A stretch of DNA of 64,000 nt from the NCBI GenBank assembly GCA_033060915.1, contig CM065397.1, positions 20,097,501 to 20,161,500 of the forward strand. Direction: 5' to 3'. This DNA comes from Euryodendron excelsum (lineage: Eukaryota > Streptophyta > Magnoliopsida > Ericales > Pentaphylacaceae). Positions 12,002-24,322 of this stretch are shown one piece after another (within the stretch, counting starts at the first letter, position 1; each line of letters starts with the position of its first letter). Under the pieces are notes generated by a model, which made no database searches, had not been told where the DNA came from, and saw only the letters and a program-made list of their open reading frames with translations. The position numbers were made by a program, and so were the translations under genes.

Positions 12002-13307
12002 TGTTGGGGACTGCGGAATTTTTCACTACCTGGCTATAGTGTATACGCATACTACCAAAAATTCCGATCTGATTAACATAGCCTAATCTACGTGATTAGA
12101 ATCGTACCTTCGAGATCTCTCTGGTTTGATCCCGAATAACAATAATCAGCACTAAGCACGAAGCAGTCGCTCGAACTCAACCTTTGGACTTCTGTTGTAT
12201 TCCTCACACACGCCTTGCTCTACAGAGAGTGGGCTCGCCGCTGTTAGGGTTTCTCTTCCTCACAAAATCGTGTATCTCTCAATTATGTGTAAAGTGTGTA
12301 ACCCTAGCAGCTCTTAGAGCGCGTATATATAGAGGCTACAAAAGGGACCATAGGATTAGTATAACTAGGGCTTCCTACGCAAATAAAGACTCCTAATCCA
12401 ACCAGGATTAAACCTTATTTACATAAATTATAATTTATACCACTAACAAATTATAATTGCACTCCCTGTTTTACTAGAAATTATATTTCGAGCTTCATAT
12501 TATTAAATACTTATTTATCTCCCCACGTTAAGATTACAGATACCCGTCTATTAAATTAAATTACTGACAATTAAATTTAATAGACTTATTTAATTCCTTG
12601 AGACCTTTCACTTAACTTATTTGATGTGTCCGATTCATAATCCACCTGCAGGGTTTGACATAATCAAAACTTATAAGCTTCCTCAAGGGGGTATCATCAA
12701 TCCCTATACGGGGACGTGGATTCCATCAATAATAAATATTCACCATACACGTAATGTTATCATCCAACTCATTGAGTTTATTGACCCACAAAGAATCTCA
12801 CTCTTCTGTGAATCAAAATAATAAATACTACATGCACGTGTCTATTTATTATGTTAGGATTAAGAGTATAAGCACTCATAATAATCATGAGGTATTAATT
12901 GTTTTATATAGTCAGTATAAAAACAATTACCTCAACACGGTCCTGTTCAATACACACAAAGTGTACTAGTACAAGGAGTTAGAACTATACCATTCCCCAT
13001 AGTTAAGACAGACCTATTAAAACCTTGTACTACAGTCCTATTGATGGTGTGTCTATTTCCATCTAAGACTATGAACGATTAACTTATATTCCATAAGAAC
13101 CGATGATCTGATCTTCTGTGTGTAAGTCGTACTCTACACACCAAATCATCTACTATATAGAATAAGAGACACACATGCATAATCATTAAATAAATAACGT
13201 AATGCAAACATTTCTCACACAGATTCTTATTAAAATGGAATAACTAATTTATTAATAAATACTAAAATCACTACACAAAGCATGCCTTTTAGTATAAATT
13301 CCCAACA
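12002..13307 (-). mobile_element. solo LTR F, 1.3 kb, TSD GAGGG
   Basis: The ends are TGTTGGGAATTT (minus strand, at 13,307) and TCCCCAACA (at 12,002), flanked by perfect GAGGG duplications (11,997-12,001 and 13,308-13,312). On the minus strand a TATATATA box (about 12,325) precedes a leader-like stretch, as in copia LTRs, which sets the orientation. There is no internal region, so it is a solo LTR. It interrupts the PMD gene. Confidence 0.85.
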
Positions 13308-13312
13308 GAGGG

Positions 13313-15288
13313 TGTGTGGCTGAGGGGGTGAAGGCAAAGAGACGCGCGCTTAGAGGACATATTAAAAAAAGAACTTAGAGTCTTTTAATAAGTATGCTAG
13401 TGGAGCCCTCGGCCTCGGCATTGGAGGACCTAGTACAGGAGGAGTATGATTTGTGTGCATCGCGTAAAACTCACGTTTTGGGCAACTAGGGGAAAACTCA
13501 GTGAACGAGCTCACCGTTTGAAGTTCATATTGATGGTGCCACATCGCAAGAATAAGCTTTTCATGCTAGAAATGGAGGACGGGTTACTGATACTCCCGAA
13601 AGTCTTATACACGACAGCTGCGAAGACGGTCAAACTCATAAGTGGCAGTGGCCCCGAACTAGCTCCTGCCGTTGTTGGGCAGAAATGCAAGGTATGGTGT
13701 GGTTTATAGAATTTCCAAGTTATTGGTAGTACATGAAAATGTTTCTAAGTATTCCCTTTTCGCAAGCCTTAAGGGCGGTGATTCACGAGCCAGCGAGCAT
13801 TGGCATGGCTAAAGTGAAGGCGGCTGATAAGAAGCAGAAGGTATACATGTTGGACTACTTGGTAATATATAGAAATATATAATAAAGAAAAGTTCTGATG
13901 GTTGATCTGATATCTTGTAGGCTACTGAGGTGCAAGGTCCTCGAGGGAATAAACCTATGGACGGTGGAGGTCTGCTCATTCCCACAGATTCGTTAGGTGA
14001 TCCAGGGGACATTTTAAGCAACGAAACTGGAGCTGAAGCGGCTATGAGCGCTAGGCTTGGTGCTAAGGACCTGCATTCCACACTACCAAAAGGGGAAAAA
14101 TATTAGGCATCTGAGGAAAGCACTTGCTAGCAGGGGGTCTAGGTGAGGATTCAAATTAGCGGCATGTTTCTCACGAAAGGGCTCTAGCATCTATGGGGCC
14201 CGCGAAAGCTCCCAGGGGCTAAGCGTGCCAGCAGAGGGGCTATTTTCCCTTAGAGATGAGGATGAAGAGTCTGCTCCTGGGACCCTTCCTTCGCCAGCAG
14301 CTAATCATGAGCCTGAGGTCCATCATGTGGTGGGGGTTAAGGCTAGCATGTTGTCTCCTTGTGTAGACATACCAAACGTGGAACTAGTGGATGAACATGG
14401 CGTGAATATTCCCCAAGTGGTGATCGACTTAGCCAAAAAGCCCGGGAAGAGCAAGGGAACGAGCCGTTGCTGAATGAGCCTGCTAGGAATGAGCCAGTAG
14501 CTGAGGCCAAAGTTAGGGTGCCCATGCTACTCTTGAGGTGGTATAAGAGGGCCCCTATGCCTAATACTAAAGTGATGACCGAACCAAGGGTTGGGACTAT
14601 GACACCCCCGTAAGCTGAAGGGGAAGTTGTAATCAAGACCCCCAAGTCTAGGTTAGGGAGGGGCTTGTTAAAGCCCGATTTTGGCGGTTTGAGAGCTGCT
14701 GAGGTAGACGAGGCAGAAGAAAGTTCGAGGGGCTCCAGTGCCTTCGGAGAGGAGGGGGACAAGGGCCAGGGAAAATTGGAATCGAAGAACGTGGAGCCTG
14801 ATGTCGTGGAAAACCCAAGTGTTGGGATGGCGCGAGGGAAAGGCAGCTAGTCAGAAAACCCAATGGTATTGTCAGAACTTTGGCTAGTACTGCTGATGAA
14901 GAGGAGGTGGTGCTCGATCCTACTGCCCTTTTTTCCAAAGTCGAGGAGGCCTATCTGCCTAAGCTGCACAAGATATTTGCCGAGACTCCTGAGACCTTCG
15001 CTCATCATCACGAGTGGGGTCTTTTCATGAGGCAGGAGATCATAGAGATGTTCGGCTCGTTCTTCGATCAGTTGGATAGCCAGCCAATGACGAGTCTAGA
15101 TGCAGGGGATTGAGGCTCAGTGGACGTGAGTCTGGATGAAATGCAACATATGAAGTTTGATGTTGCTCGGATGAGGCAGCGAGTGGAGCAGGACAGTGAG
15201 ATGACGGTGGCCGGTGGGAGGATAGTGAGCCTGACAAGCCATATGGCCGAGTTACATCAGGCCATGTCGGAGTGACATTCCAAACTAG
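13313..15288 (+). pseudogene. PMD gene, C-terminal part before the element-B insertion
   Basis: This continues the antisense PMD gene after solo LTR F. Open segments lie at 13,446-13,691, 13,769-13,840, 13,921-14,103, 14,225-14,473, 14,665-14,850 and 14,880-15,113. They encode a hydrophilic, acidic and Pro/Ser-rich region followed by a helical segment rich in Glu, Gln and Met (about 15,120-15,270) that looks like a coiled coil. At least one intron is visible (13,841-13,920) and another is likely near 13,692-13,766. Stops and frameshifts are frequent. At 15,288 the frame is cut by the truncated LTR of element B and resumes in phase at 36,258. No function is assigned beyond the PMD relationship. 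Confidence 0.65.
13841..13920 (+). other. intron in the antisense PMD gene
   Basis: This is an 80-base AT-rich segment beginning GTATACATG and ending TATCTTGTAG, with a CTGAT branch-site-like motif before the acceptor. The codons before it (ending AAG) and after it (starting GCT ACT GAG) are in the same frame with phase 0 on both sides, while the segment itself contains in-frame stops. The splice signals exist only on the plus strand, opposite to the retrotransposon's genomic RNA. Confidence 0.6.
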
Positions 15289-15319
15289 ATCAAAATCATT
15301 CCATTTAGGAAACTAGATC
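15282..15319 (+). mobile_element. left remnant of the 5' LTR of element B
   Basis: It matches the LTR of B at about 34,646-34,685. The left boundary falls on AAACTAG, a 7-base word shared by the PMD target and the LTR interior, so the first about 1.7 kb of this LTR was removed by a microhomology deletion. Copia-E splits it at 15,319, and the LTR resumes at 24,323. Confidence 0.7.
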
Positions 15320-17233
15320 TGTTTAACCAAGTGACAACCCAAGAGGAGGGGTGAATTGGGTTTATAATTACAAAATAAAATTTAAAATAATCTAATACAC
15401 TTAATTTTCAAGAGGTGAGATGCAATAGAAAAGATATAAAATATTAATCTAGCTAAATAATGAATAAGACAAGCCAAGATATGATCAATGTGAGATTAGT
15501 ACAAATGATTTAAGTGTATGTGTATGTATCTCAAGTATATCAAGACTATATATAAAAAAGATATTAAGCAAGATATAAAGAGAGAAAAGGGAAGAGATCA
15601 AGCACAACGATTTAAAGTGGTTCGGTTGGCTCCTCTTATGCCAAACTTACGTCCACCTCCAAGGCTTCTTCCTTTGGAAAATCTACTATTTTTCAAATAG
15701 CTTTACACCACTAGCTTACTCGGTTGCTAGCAAACCTTTACACGAAGTGTTTTGTTCCAAAAACACTAAAAAAATAACCCTTTGTTTTGCTATCCAAAAC
15801 AAAGCACCAAGAGAATCTTTTTCTCCAAGTGTTCCTCTCAATCACTCAAGAAATAAATCACAAGGGTATAGCAACTCTTTTACAAATGATATAGGGGAGT
15901 TGAATCTCACAACAATAGATACAAAACTCTCAAAAGTTGAATAAAACATTGAAGCTCAAAGATGAAATGGAATAATGAAGAAGTAAAACTCGAAACTTAA
16001 AGATCTTAATGAATATCACTTTCTATGATCAATCTTTGTAATCTCTTGTGTATCTCTATTTATAGAGGAAGATTAGTGGATTATTTGTAGCTTCAAATCA
16101 ACTTCTAATCGTTGGAGAGGTTTGAACACATTTCTTTCCGTTTGAATAAAGTTGCTGCCAGTCAAGAATTGAATTTTAGATATGATTGTTTCTGTTCCTC
16201 CTTGATTTTCTCCTTGATAACATTCGAATTTGAAAATGTCTATAGGAGAAAAGTTGTAGATATGGAAATCAGCTTTTCAAAACCTTAAAAATCATGTCGA
16301 TCCAACGGCCAGATCAAAGGTTATTATCAAAATAATCAAGATGTCTTCTAGTTGGCATATTTAAATTTCTGCAGAGTTGTCTTCACTTCCACCTCAATTT
16401 TCACCCTTTTAACATTCGAATTTGAAAATGTCTATGAGATAAAATTTGTAGTGATAGAAGTCAACTTTTTAGACCTATAAGAATCATGTCGATCCAATAG
16501 TCAGATCAAAAGTTACCATCAAAATACTCAAGTTGTCTCCTAGTTGGCATATTGAATTTTTACAGAGTTGTCTTCAATTCCACCTCAATTTTCTTCCTTA
16601 TAACGTTTGAATTTGAAAATGGCTATACGATAAAAGTTGTAGCCCTAGAAGTCATCTTTTCAAATCAATAAGAATCATAAATATCCAATTGTTAGATCAA
16701 AAGTAATGATAAAATTACTCGAGCTATCTCCCAGCTGTCATATTTTGAACTTCTACTCCAATGTGTCACTTTCCAGCTCAATTTTGTCCCATAAGACAAT
16801 CTATTCACGAAATTCTCATAAAATACCATTTATAGAAATTTAAGTCTTATTTCCAATTCCATAAAAATCAAATCAATCCAACGGTTATATCAAAAGTTAT
16901 ATACATAATACTGAAACTATCTCCAATGAGCTTTCTTACCATTATCTTTGACTTAGTCTTCTTCTTCATGCTATGCATTCATTTTAAGTCCAAGACTAAC
17001 AATAACTTCAAGAAATATTAAATAATTAACATTTAAAACATAAATAAAAATTAAGTGATTTATCATTGAAATGCACAATATACTTAAACTTTTAACATAA
17101 AAATTCTTTAAAAATCTTTACTCATGCATCAAACATACTTTATTATGAAATCTTGAGACTAACCAAATTTTAATCATGAAAACATTTATATTTGTTATCA
17201 TCAAAATCAATTAATGAAAACTTGAGGCTAACA
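15320..17233 (-). repeat. Copia-E 3' LTR
   Basis: About 1,914 bases, collinear with 22,392-24,317. The minus strand starts TGTTAGCCTCAAG (17,233). It contains repeated blocks of about 180 bases, each with a TTCGAATTTGAAAATGTCTA-like core (near 16,225, 16,410 and 16,605). The copies differ from the 5' LTR by scattered substitutions and small indels. Confidence 0.9.
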
Positions 17234-17235
17234 AT

Positions 17236-17250
17236 CTCCCCCTTTTTTAT
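17236..17250 (-). promoter_or_regulatory. polypurine tract of Copia-E
   Basis: The minus strand reads ATAAAAAAGGGGGAG, two bases upstream of the 3' LTR. Confidence 0.7.
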
Positions 17251-17545
17251 GATGACAACTATTAATTATTTTGAAATATATATGAGGTAATTATCTCAAG
17301 ATTTTGTCAAAAAAAAAATGATTATATCTCTCCTTCACTACTTGACTTCTCGATTATATCTCCCCCTTACTACATGACTTCTTCTAATAAGTAAATATTT
17401 ATATCTCAATCTCTTTTAGAAACACTATATTTCTTCCCCTTTGTCATCAACAAAAAGTAACATAGTAAACAAGTACATACTCCCCCTATAAAAATGAGAA
17501 TAGAAGTATTCGTCATTCTCTCAAAAGTTCATTAATATTAGGTAT

Positions 17546-19199
17546 TTATATAATAGGATTAGACATATCAAGTTCTCTTCTTATAAAACAAAATCTATCT
17601 TCACTTAGGGGTTTTGTGAAAATATCAGCCAATTGATGGTCAGTGTTAACAAATTCAAGAACAATATCACCCTTTTGAACATGATCTCTTATAAAATGAT
17701 GTCGAATTTCAATATGTTTAGTTCTAAAATGTCGGATTGGATTTTTAGACAAGTTAATAGCACTAGTATTATCACATCTAATAGGAATATGATCAAAATG
17801 TGATTCCAAAATCTTCTAATTGTTGTTTCATCCATAAAATTTGAGCACAACAACTTTTAGCTGCAATATATTCGGCTTCAGCAGTGGATAAAGCAACTGA
17901 ATTTTGTTTCTTACTAAACCATGAGATTAAAGAGTGTCCAAGAAATTGACACGTGTCACTAGTACTTTTTCTATCAATTTTACTACCAGCATAGTCCACA
18001 TCAGAATATCTAATTAAGTCAAAAGATATGTCTTTAGGATACCACAATTTTATATTTTGTGTTCTAAATAAATAACGAAATATTTTTTTGATAGCAGTAA
18101 GATGTGATTCTTTGGGGCATGATTAAAATCGAGCACACATGTACACACTAAACATAATATCGGGTCTACTAGGAGTTAAGTAAAATAATGAGTCAATCAT
18201 ACCTCGGTATTTCTTTTCATCTACTGGCCTACCATTTTCATCTTTGTCAAGATTTATAGTAGTACCCATTGGAGTCCCAATAGACTTTAAGTTGTCCATT
18301 TCAAACCTTCTTAATAAATCCTTTTTCGATTGATTGATGAAAATGTCTTCCTTAGATTGTTTAATTTGGAGTCCAAGAAAGAAATTTAATTCTCCTATCA
18401 TACTCATTTCAAATTCTCCCTACATATATTTAGAAAATTCTTTACACATCTCTTCATTAGTAGCACCAAAAATAATATCATCAACATATATTTGCACTAC
18501 TAGCATGTCATAATCTTTAGATTTTATAAAAAGAACAGTATCAATGTTTCCTTTTGAAAAACCATTATCAATAAAAAATTTACTTAATCTTTCATACCAT
18601 GCTCTAGGAGCTTGTTTTAAACCATATAAAGCTTTTGTAAGTTTGAAAACGTGATTTAGAAAATCATGATTTTGAAAACCAGGAGGTTGTTCAATATAAA
18701 CCTCTTCTAAAATATAGTCATTTAAAAATGCACTTTTAACATTCATTTGGTAAAGTTTGAAATTATTAAAACATGCAAATGCAAGAAACATTCTAATAGC
18801 ATCAAGTCAAGCTACGGGTGCAAATGTTTCATCAAAATCAATTTTGTCTTCTCGGTTGTAACCTTGAGCTACCAATCGAGCTTTATTTCTAATAATAACC
18901 CCAGATTCATCCATTTTGTTTCTAAAAACCCATTTTGTACCAATCACTGGATAGTTATTAGGTCATGGAACTAAAGTCCAAACCTTATTTCTTTCAAATT
19001 GATTTAACTCTTCTTGCGTAGTTAAGATCCAACTTTCATCATTTTCAGTCTCTTTAAAATATTTAGGTTCAATTTGAGATAAAAATGCTAAATTACCACA
19101 AATATTATGGAGAGAAGAACAAGTTTTTATACCTTGTGAGAGATTACCAATAATCAACTCTTTAGGATGATTGTGTGCATACCTCCAGTCTTTTGGCAA
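17546..19199 (-). pseudogene. Copia-E reverse transcriptase and RNase H
   Basis: The minus-strand frames contain the copia RT signature in order: KALYGLKQAPRAWYERL (about 18,600-18,650), the catalytic YVDD (about 18,485), GELNFFLGLQIKQS (about 18,370), then RNase H with SDVDYAG and ALSTAEAEYIAA (about 17,870) and the C-terminal [14 protein letters not shown] to [11 protein letters not shown]. Stops break the frame at about 18,420 and 18,122, and a one-base length change in a T run near 17,805 shifts it. The RT active site is conserved, but the gene cannot give a full protein. Confidence 0.88.
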
Positions 19200-19388
19200 G
19201 TCTTGTGTATTTTCTTTGGATCCTTCTTCACTTGGAGAAAACTTAGTTGAATTTTCTCATTGATTCTTTTTTATGAAATATTGCTTTAAAGATCCATCTT
19301 CTCTTTCCATAATGGTAAGATATTCCATACTTTGTTCAATATTTATATTATCATCACTTGTAATTTTCTTAGAAGAAACATTGTTAGA

Positions 19389-20353
19389 TTAATCAAATGC
19401 TACATGAATAGATTCTTCCACCGCTAAAGTTCTTTTGTTAAAAACTCTATAAGCTTTACTAGCTATAGAATACCCAAGAAATATGTCCTCGTCAGATTTA
19501 GCGTCAAATTTACCCAAATTATCTTTGTTATCATTCAAAACAAAATATTTACATTCAAAAGCATGGAAATAACTAATATTAGATTTTCTTCCTTTCCAAA
19601 GTTCATATGGGGTTTTCTTAAGAATAGGCCTAATCATAGCACGATTCATAACATAACAAGTGGTATTAACGGCTTCAGCCCAAATATTTTGGTAGATTAT
19701 TTTCACATAATATTGTTCTAGCTATTTCTTCAAGAGTTTTATTTTTTTCTTTTTACTACACCATTTTGTTGTGGTGTTCTTGGTGCCAAAAAATTATGTT
19801 CAAAACCATTTTCATCACAATATTTTTCCAATTACAAATTGTCAAATTCACCACCATGATTACTTCTAAGAGTTATAATTGTAAAACATTTTTCATTTTG
19901 AACTTTTCTACAAAAATTTTCAAAAGTGTGTAATGAATCATCTTTATGTGCAAAAAAAAATGTCCATGTATATCTTGAATAATCATCAACAATGACAAGT
20001 GCATATTGCTTTTCACCCAAACTAATTGTCCAAGTTGGACCTAATAAATCCATATGTAATAATTGTAATGGTCTAGAGGTAGAAATAATTTTTTTAGATT
20101 TAAAAGAAGTTCTAGTTTGTTTTCCTTTTTGTCATGCTTCACAAAGTTTATCTTTTTCAAATTTAATTTTTGGTAGTCCAATGACTAAATCATTTTTAGA
20201 AAGTTTTGAAATCAAATCCATGCTAGCATGTGCAAGCCTTCTATGCCATATCCAATTACTATCACTCATAACTAAAAAACATTTTACATCGCTAGAAGAT
20301 ATATCATTAAGATCAATGACGTATACATTTTCATGCCTATAAATAACAAACAA
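19389..20353 (-). pseudogene. Copia-E integrase with GAG-pre-integrase
   Basis: The minus strand encodes WHRRLAHASMDLISKLSKN (the HHCC-type GAG-pre-integrase segment, about 20,225-20,260), then MDLLGPTWTISLGEKQYALV with the first catalytic Asp (about 20,050) and RSNHGGEFDN (about 19,840-19,870). In that last block the second catalytic Asp of the usual RSDHGGEF motif is Asn. The region continues to FLGYSIASKAYRVFNKRT (about 19,440-19,490). Frame breaks lie near 20,130 and 19,720-19,830. This enzyme would normally insert the cDNA into host DNA. Here it is inactive twice over. Confidence 0.85.
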
Positions 20354-20904
20354 TATTTTATTATTTATGATACTTTCTATTATGCAATAAGTATTTTAAA
20401 AAATAACTCTATTTCCGTTATCACATAGTTGGCTAATACTAATCAAATTATGTTTCAAACCTTCAACAAGTAAAACATTTTCAATAATAGGAAAGGACTT
20501 TTACCGATACTACCAATACCAATAATTTTTCCTTTGTTATTCTCTCAAAAAGTCACATTTCCACCATCTTTGGGTACTAGAGTTGTAAATATTGATTCTT
20601 CACCCGTCATATACCTTGAGCAAGCACTATCAAAAAATCATCTTGCTCTTTTGGATTTTAGGCGAACCTACAAAAACAAATCAACAATTGGTTTTGGTAC
20701 TCAAACTTTCTTGGGGCCATGCAGGTTAGTTTTAAAGTTACTTGAACTCACAATTTTCTTAAGAACCCAAACTTGTTTGACTCCAATATATATATTTTTT
20801 TGAGGTGGGAAAGAATGTTATTGATGACCTTTTTTACGGCAATAATAACACGTAGAGTGTAGATTTCTAGATGATGTTGTTTTAAAGAAATTTTTGTAAA
20901 ACTT

Positions 20905-22337
20905 TTACTTTTGAAAATGTTTGTAACCAATTCTAACTTTGTCAAAAACACATCTTTGTTTTCTGAGTAACATATCCAAATTTTCTCTTCCTTTTACAAA
21001 CTTTGAACGAGTATTATTCAATTCGTCAACTTTTATTTTCAAAGTATTACTTTCATTTTTCAAATCATTTGAAATTTTAAGTTTGAGAGACAAGTCTTCA
21101 ATATTCTTTTTCAAAATTTCATTTTCATTTTTCAAAGATTCATTTTCTTGAGAGAGAGAAGAAATAATCTTTTTGAGGGCTAAATTTTTTATACCTAATT
21201 TTTTAAGATCATCATATAATTCCTCAAAAGCATTTTGTAATTCTCCACAAGAAAAATGTTCATTAAAAGTATCACATACCTCATTGTCTTCCTTTGCCAT
21301 TAAGCATAGGTTGGCAACTTCATTATCACTTTCTTCGAAACTGCTATCATCACTTTCTCCCCAAGCTGCTACCATAGCTTTCTTTTTGTCATTTTTTCTT
21401 GAATCTCTGAGTTGAGGACACTTGAATTTTATATGACCTGGCTTTTTGTATTCATAACAAATTATTGTATCCTTTTTGTTACCTTCTTCTTTTGCTCCAT
21501 TATTCTTTGAAAATTTTCATCTAGCTTGCTTCTTCTTTCTTAAAAATCTTTTGAATTTCTTTGTAATCATAGCAAGCTTCTCATCTTCATTACTAGTTTC
21601 TCCAGCATTGCTATCAAATACGGAGGAAGTGGTGGATGACTTCAATGTTATACTTTTCTTCTTTTTGCTTTCATCGTCATCCATTCTCATGGTAAGCTCA
21701 TGAGTCATGAGTGACCCAAAAGCTCATCCAAGCTAAGCCTCTTGAGATCTTTGGCTTCTTCTATTGCATTTACTTTTGGCTCCCAACTCCTTGGTAAATA
21801 CCTAAGAATCTTTTTCACCATTTCAACATTAGTATAACATTTACCAAGAGATTTCAAGGCATTTATAATATCAGTAAATCTAGTAAACATATCAGAAATA
21901 GACTCCTCTTAATTCATTTTAAACAATTCATATTTATGAACAAGCATGCTAATCTTAAACTCTTTGACTTGATTAGTTCCCTCATGTGTAACTTCTAATT
22001 TGTTCCAAATTTCCTTGGCGGACTCACATGTAGAGATTCTATTAAACTCATTCAAATCTAATGCACAATATAGTAAGTTCGTGGCTTTAGAATTTATTTG
22101 AACACTTTCTAAGTCATTCTCATTCCATTCACTTTCTTCTTTAGGCACTTTTTGTTCGCCTACGCTTTTGGTTGGTATTTTAAGACCATTAACTATAACT
22201 CTCCATAATTCATAATCTACAGCTTGAACATAAATTCTCATCTTAGCTTTCCAGTAATTATAATTTGTGCCACTGAACAAAAGAGGTCTATTGGTGGATT
22301 GAACTTCAGCAAGTGATATTCCTACTATGGTTGCCAT
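20905..22337 (-). pseudogene. Copia-E gag
   Basis: The start codon is at 22,335-22,337, just after the primer site. The N-terminal part has the plant copia gag pattern (LFSGTNYNYWKAKMRIYVQA, about 22,220-22,280), the UBN2-like middle and LPRSWEPKVNAIEEAKDL (about 21,760-21,800). The zinc knuckle near 21,440-21,480 reads CYEYKKPGHIKFKC, so the second Cys of CX2CX4HX4C is Tyr. A Glu/Lys/Asn-rich coiled coil follows (about 20,990-21,250). Stops at about 21,908 and 21,516 and frame changes near 21,705 disrupt it. Confidence 0.85.
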
Positions 22338-22377
22338 TATCTACTCTATGACAGTTAAGCCAAATACTAGAGCCCTT

Positions 22378-22389
22378 GCTCTGATACCA
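22378..22389 (-). promoter_or_regulatory. primer binding site of Copia-E
   Basis: The minus strand reads TGGTATCAGAGC, complementary to the 3' end of initiator tRNA-Met, two bases downstream of the 5' LTR end. Confidence 0.9.
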
Positions 22390-22391
22390 AT

Positions 22392-24317
22392 TGTTAAACC
22401 AGTTAGCAAACCAAGAAGGGGGGGTGAATTGGGTTTATAATTAAAAAAATAAAATTTAAAATAATCTAATACACTTAATTTCCAAAAGTTGAGATGCAAT
22501 AGAAAAGATATAAAATATTAATCTAGCTAAGTAATGAATAAGACAAGCCAAGATATAATCAATGTAAGATTAGAACAAACGATTCAAGTGTGTGTGTGTA
22601 TCTCAAGTATATCAAGACTATATATAAAAAAGATATTAAGCAAGATATAAAGAGAGAAAAGGGAAGAGATCAAACACAACAATTTAAAGTGATTTAGTTG
22701 GCTCCTCTTATGCCAAACCTACGTCCACTTCCAAGGCTTCTTCCTTGGGCAAATCCATTATTCTTCAAATAGCTTTACACCACTAGCTTGCTTGGTTGCT
22801 AGCAAATCTTTATACCAAGTGTTTTGTTCCAAAAACACTCAAAAAATAACCCTTTTTTTTGCTCTCCAAAACAAAGCGCCAAGAGGATCTTTTTCCCCAA
22901 GTGTTCCTCTCAATCACTCAAAAAATAAATCAAAAGGGTTTAGCAACCCTTTTACAAATGATATAGGGGAGTTGAATCTCACAACAGTAGATACAAAACT
23001 CTCAAGAGTTGAATAAAACAATGAAGCTCAAAAATGAAATGGAATAATGAAGAAGTAAGCTCAAAGCTTGAAGATCTTGATGAATATCACTTTCTATGCT
23101 CAATCTTTGTAACATCGTGTGTCCTTACTTCTCTTATGTATCTCTATTTATAAAGGAAGATTAGTAGATTATTTGCAGCTTAAAATCAACTTCTAGTTGT
23201 TGGAGAGGTTTGAACACATTTCTTCCCGTTTGGACAAAGTTACTGCCAGTTAGAAATTGAATTTCAGATATGATTGCTTCTGTTCCTCCACGATTTTCTC
23301 CTTGATAACATTCGAATTTGAAAATGTCTATAAGAGACAAGTTGTAGATATGGAAGTTAATTTTCAAAACCTCAAGAATCAGGTCGATACAACGGCCAGA
23401 TCAAAAGTTATCATCAAAATAATCAAGCTGTCTTCCAGTTAGCATATTTGAATTTCTGCAGAGTTTTCTTTACTTCCACCTCCATTTTCTCCCTTATAAC
23501 GTTTGAATTTGAAAATGTCCATAAGATAAAAGTTGTAGTGATAGAAGTCAATTTTCAAAATTGAAAGAATCATGTCAATCCAATGGTCAGATCAAAAGTT
23601 ATCATCAAAATACTCAAGTTGTCTCCCACTTAGCATATTTGAATTTCTGCAGAGTTATCTTCACTTTCACCTCGATTTTCTTCCTAATAACGTTTGAATT
23701 TGAAAATGGCTATAAGATAAAAGTTGTAGCCCTGGAAGTCATATTTTTAGATCAATAAGAATCATAGATATCCAACTGTTAGATCAAAAGTAATGATAAA
23801 ATTACACGAGCTATCTCCCAGCTGTCATATTTTGAACTTCTACTCCAATGTGTCACTTTCCAGCTCAGTTTTCTCCCATGAGACGTTTTTTTCACGAAAT
23901 CCTCATAAAATACCATTTATACAAATTTGAGTCTTATTTCCAATGCCGCAAAAATCAGATCAATCCAACGGTTGGATTAAAAGTTATATACATAATACTG
24001 AAACTATCACTAATGAGCTTTCTTACCATTATCTTTAACTTAGTTTCTTCTACATGCTATGCATTCATTTTAAGTCCAAGACTAACAACAACTTCAAGAA
24101 ATATTAGATAATTAGCAAAAACAAAAATAAAAATTAAGTGATTTATAATTGAAATGCACAATATATTTAAACTTTTAACATAAAAATTCTTTAAAAATCT
24201 TTACTCATACATCAAACATACTTTATTATGAAATCTTGAGATTAACCAAATTTTAATCACTAAAACATTTATATTTGTTATCATCAAAATCAATTAATGA
24301 AAACTTGAGGCTAACAA
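22392..24317 (-). repeat. Copia-E 5' LTR
   Basis: About 1,926 bases. The minus strand begins TGTTAGCCTCAAG at 24,317 and ends GGTTTAACA at 22,392. It is followed at once by the primer site. Confidence 0.92.
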
Positions 24318-24322
24318 GATCA

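Larger units (their letters stand above)
15320..24317 (-). mobile_element. Copia-E, full-length Ty1/copia element, TSD AGATC
   Basis: This is a 9.0-kb minus-strand element with LTRs of about 1.9 kb at both ends, a tRNA-iMet-type primer site, gag, integrase, RT, RNase H and a polypurine tract, in copia order. A perfect AGATC duplication flanks it (15,315-15,319 and 24,318-24,322). Outside the duplication, the sequence on both sides joins into one uninterrupted LTR of element B, which proves insertion into that LTR. The coding region has many stops and frameshifts, so the copy is inactive. Confidence 0.93.

Noticed and set aside
15120..15300. Possible separate gene start for the coiled-coil segment
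   Set aside because: It is in frame with the upstream PMD tail and continues in phase at 36,258, so it is part of the same gene.
20939..21703. Phe/Ser-rich plus-strand frames opposite Copia-E gag
   Set aside because: They are the complement of the Lys/Glu/Asn-rich coiled coil of gag.
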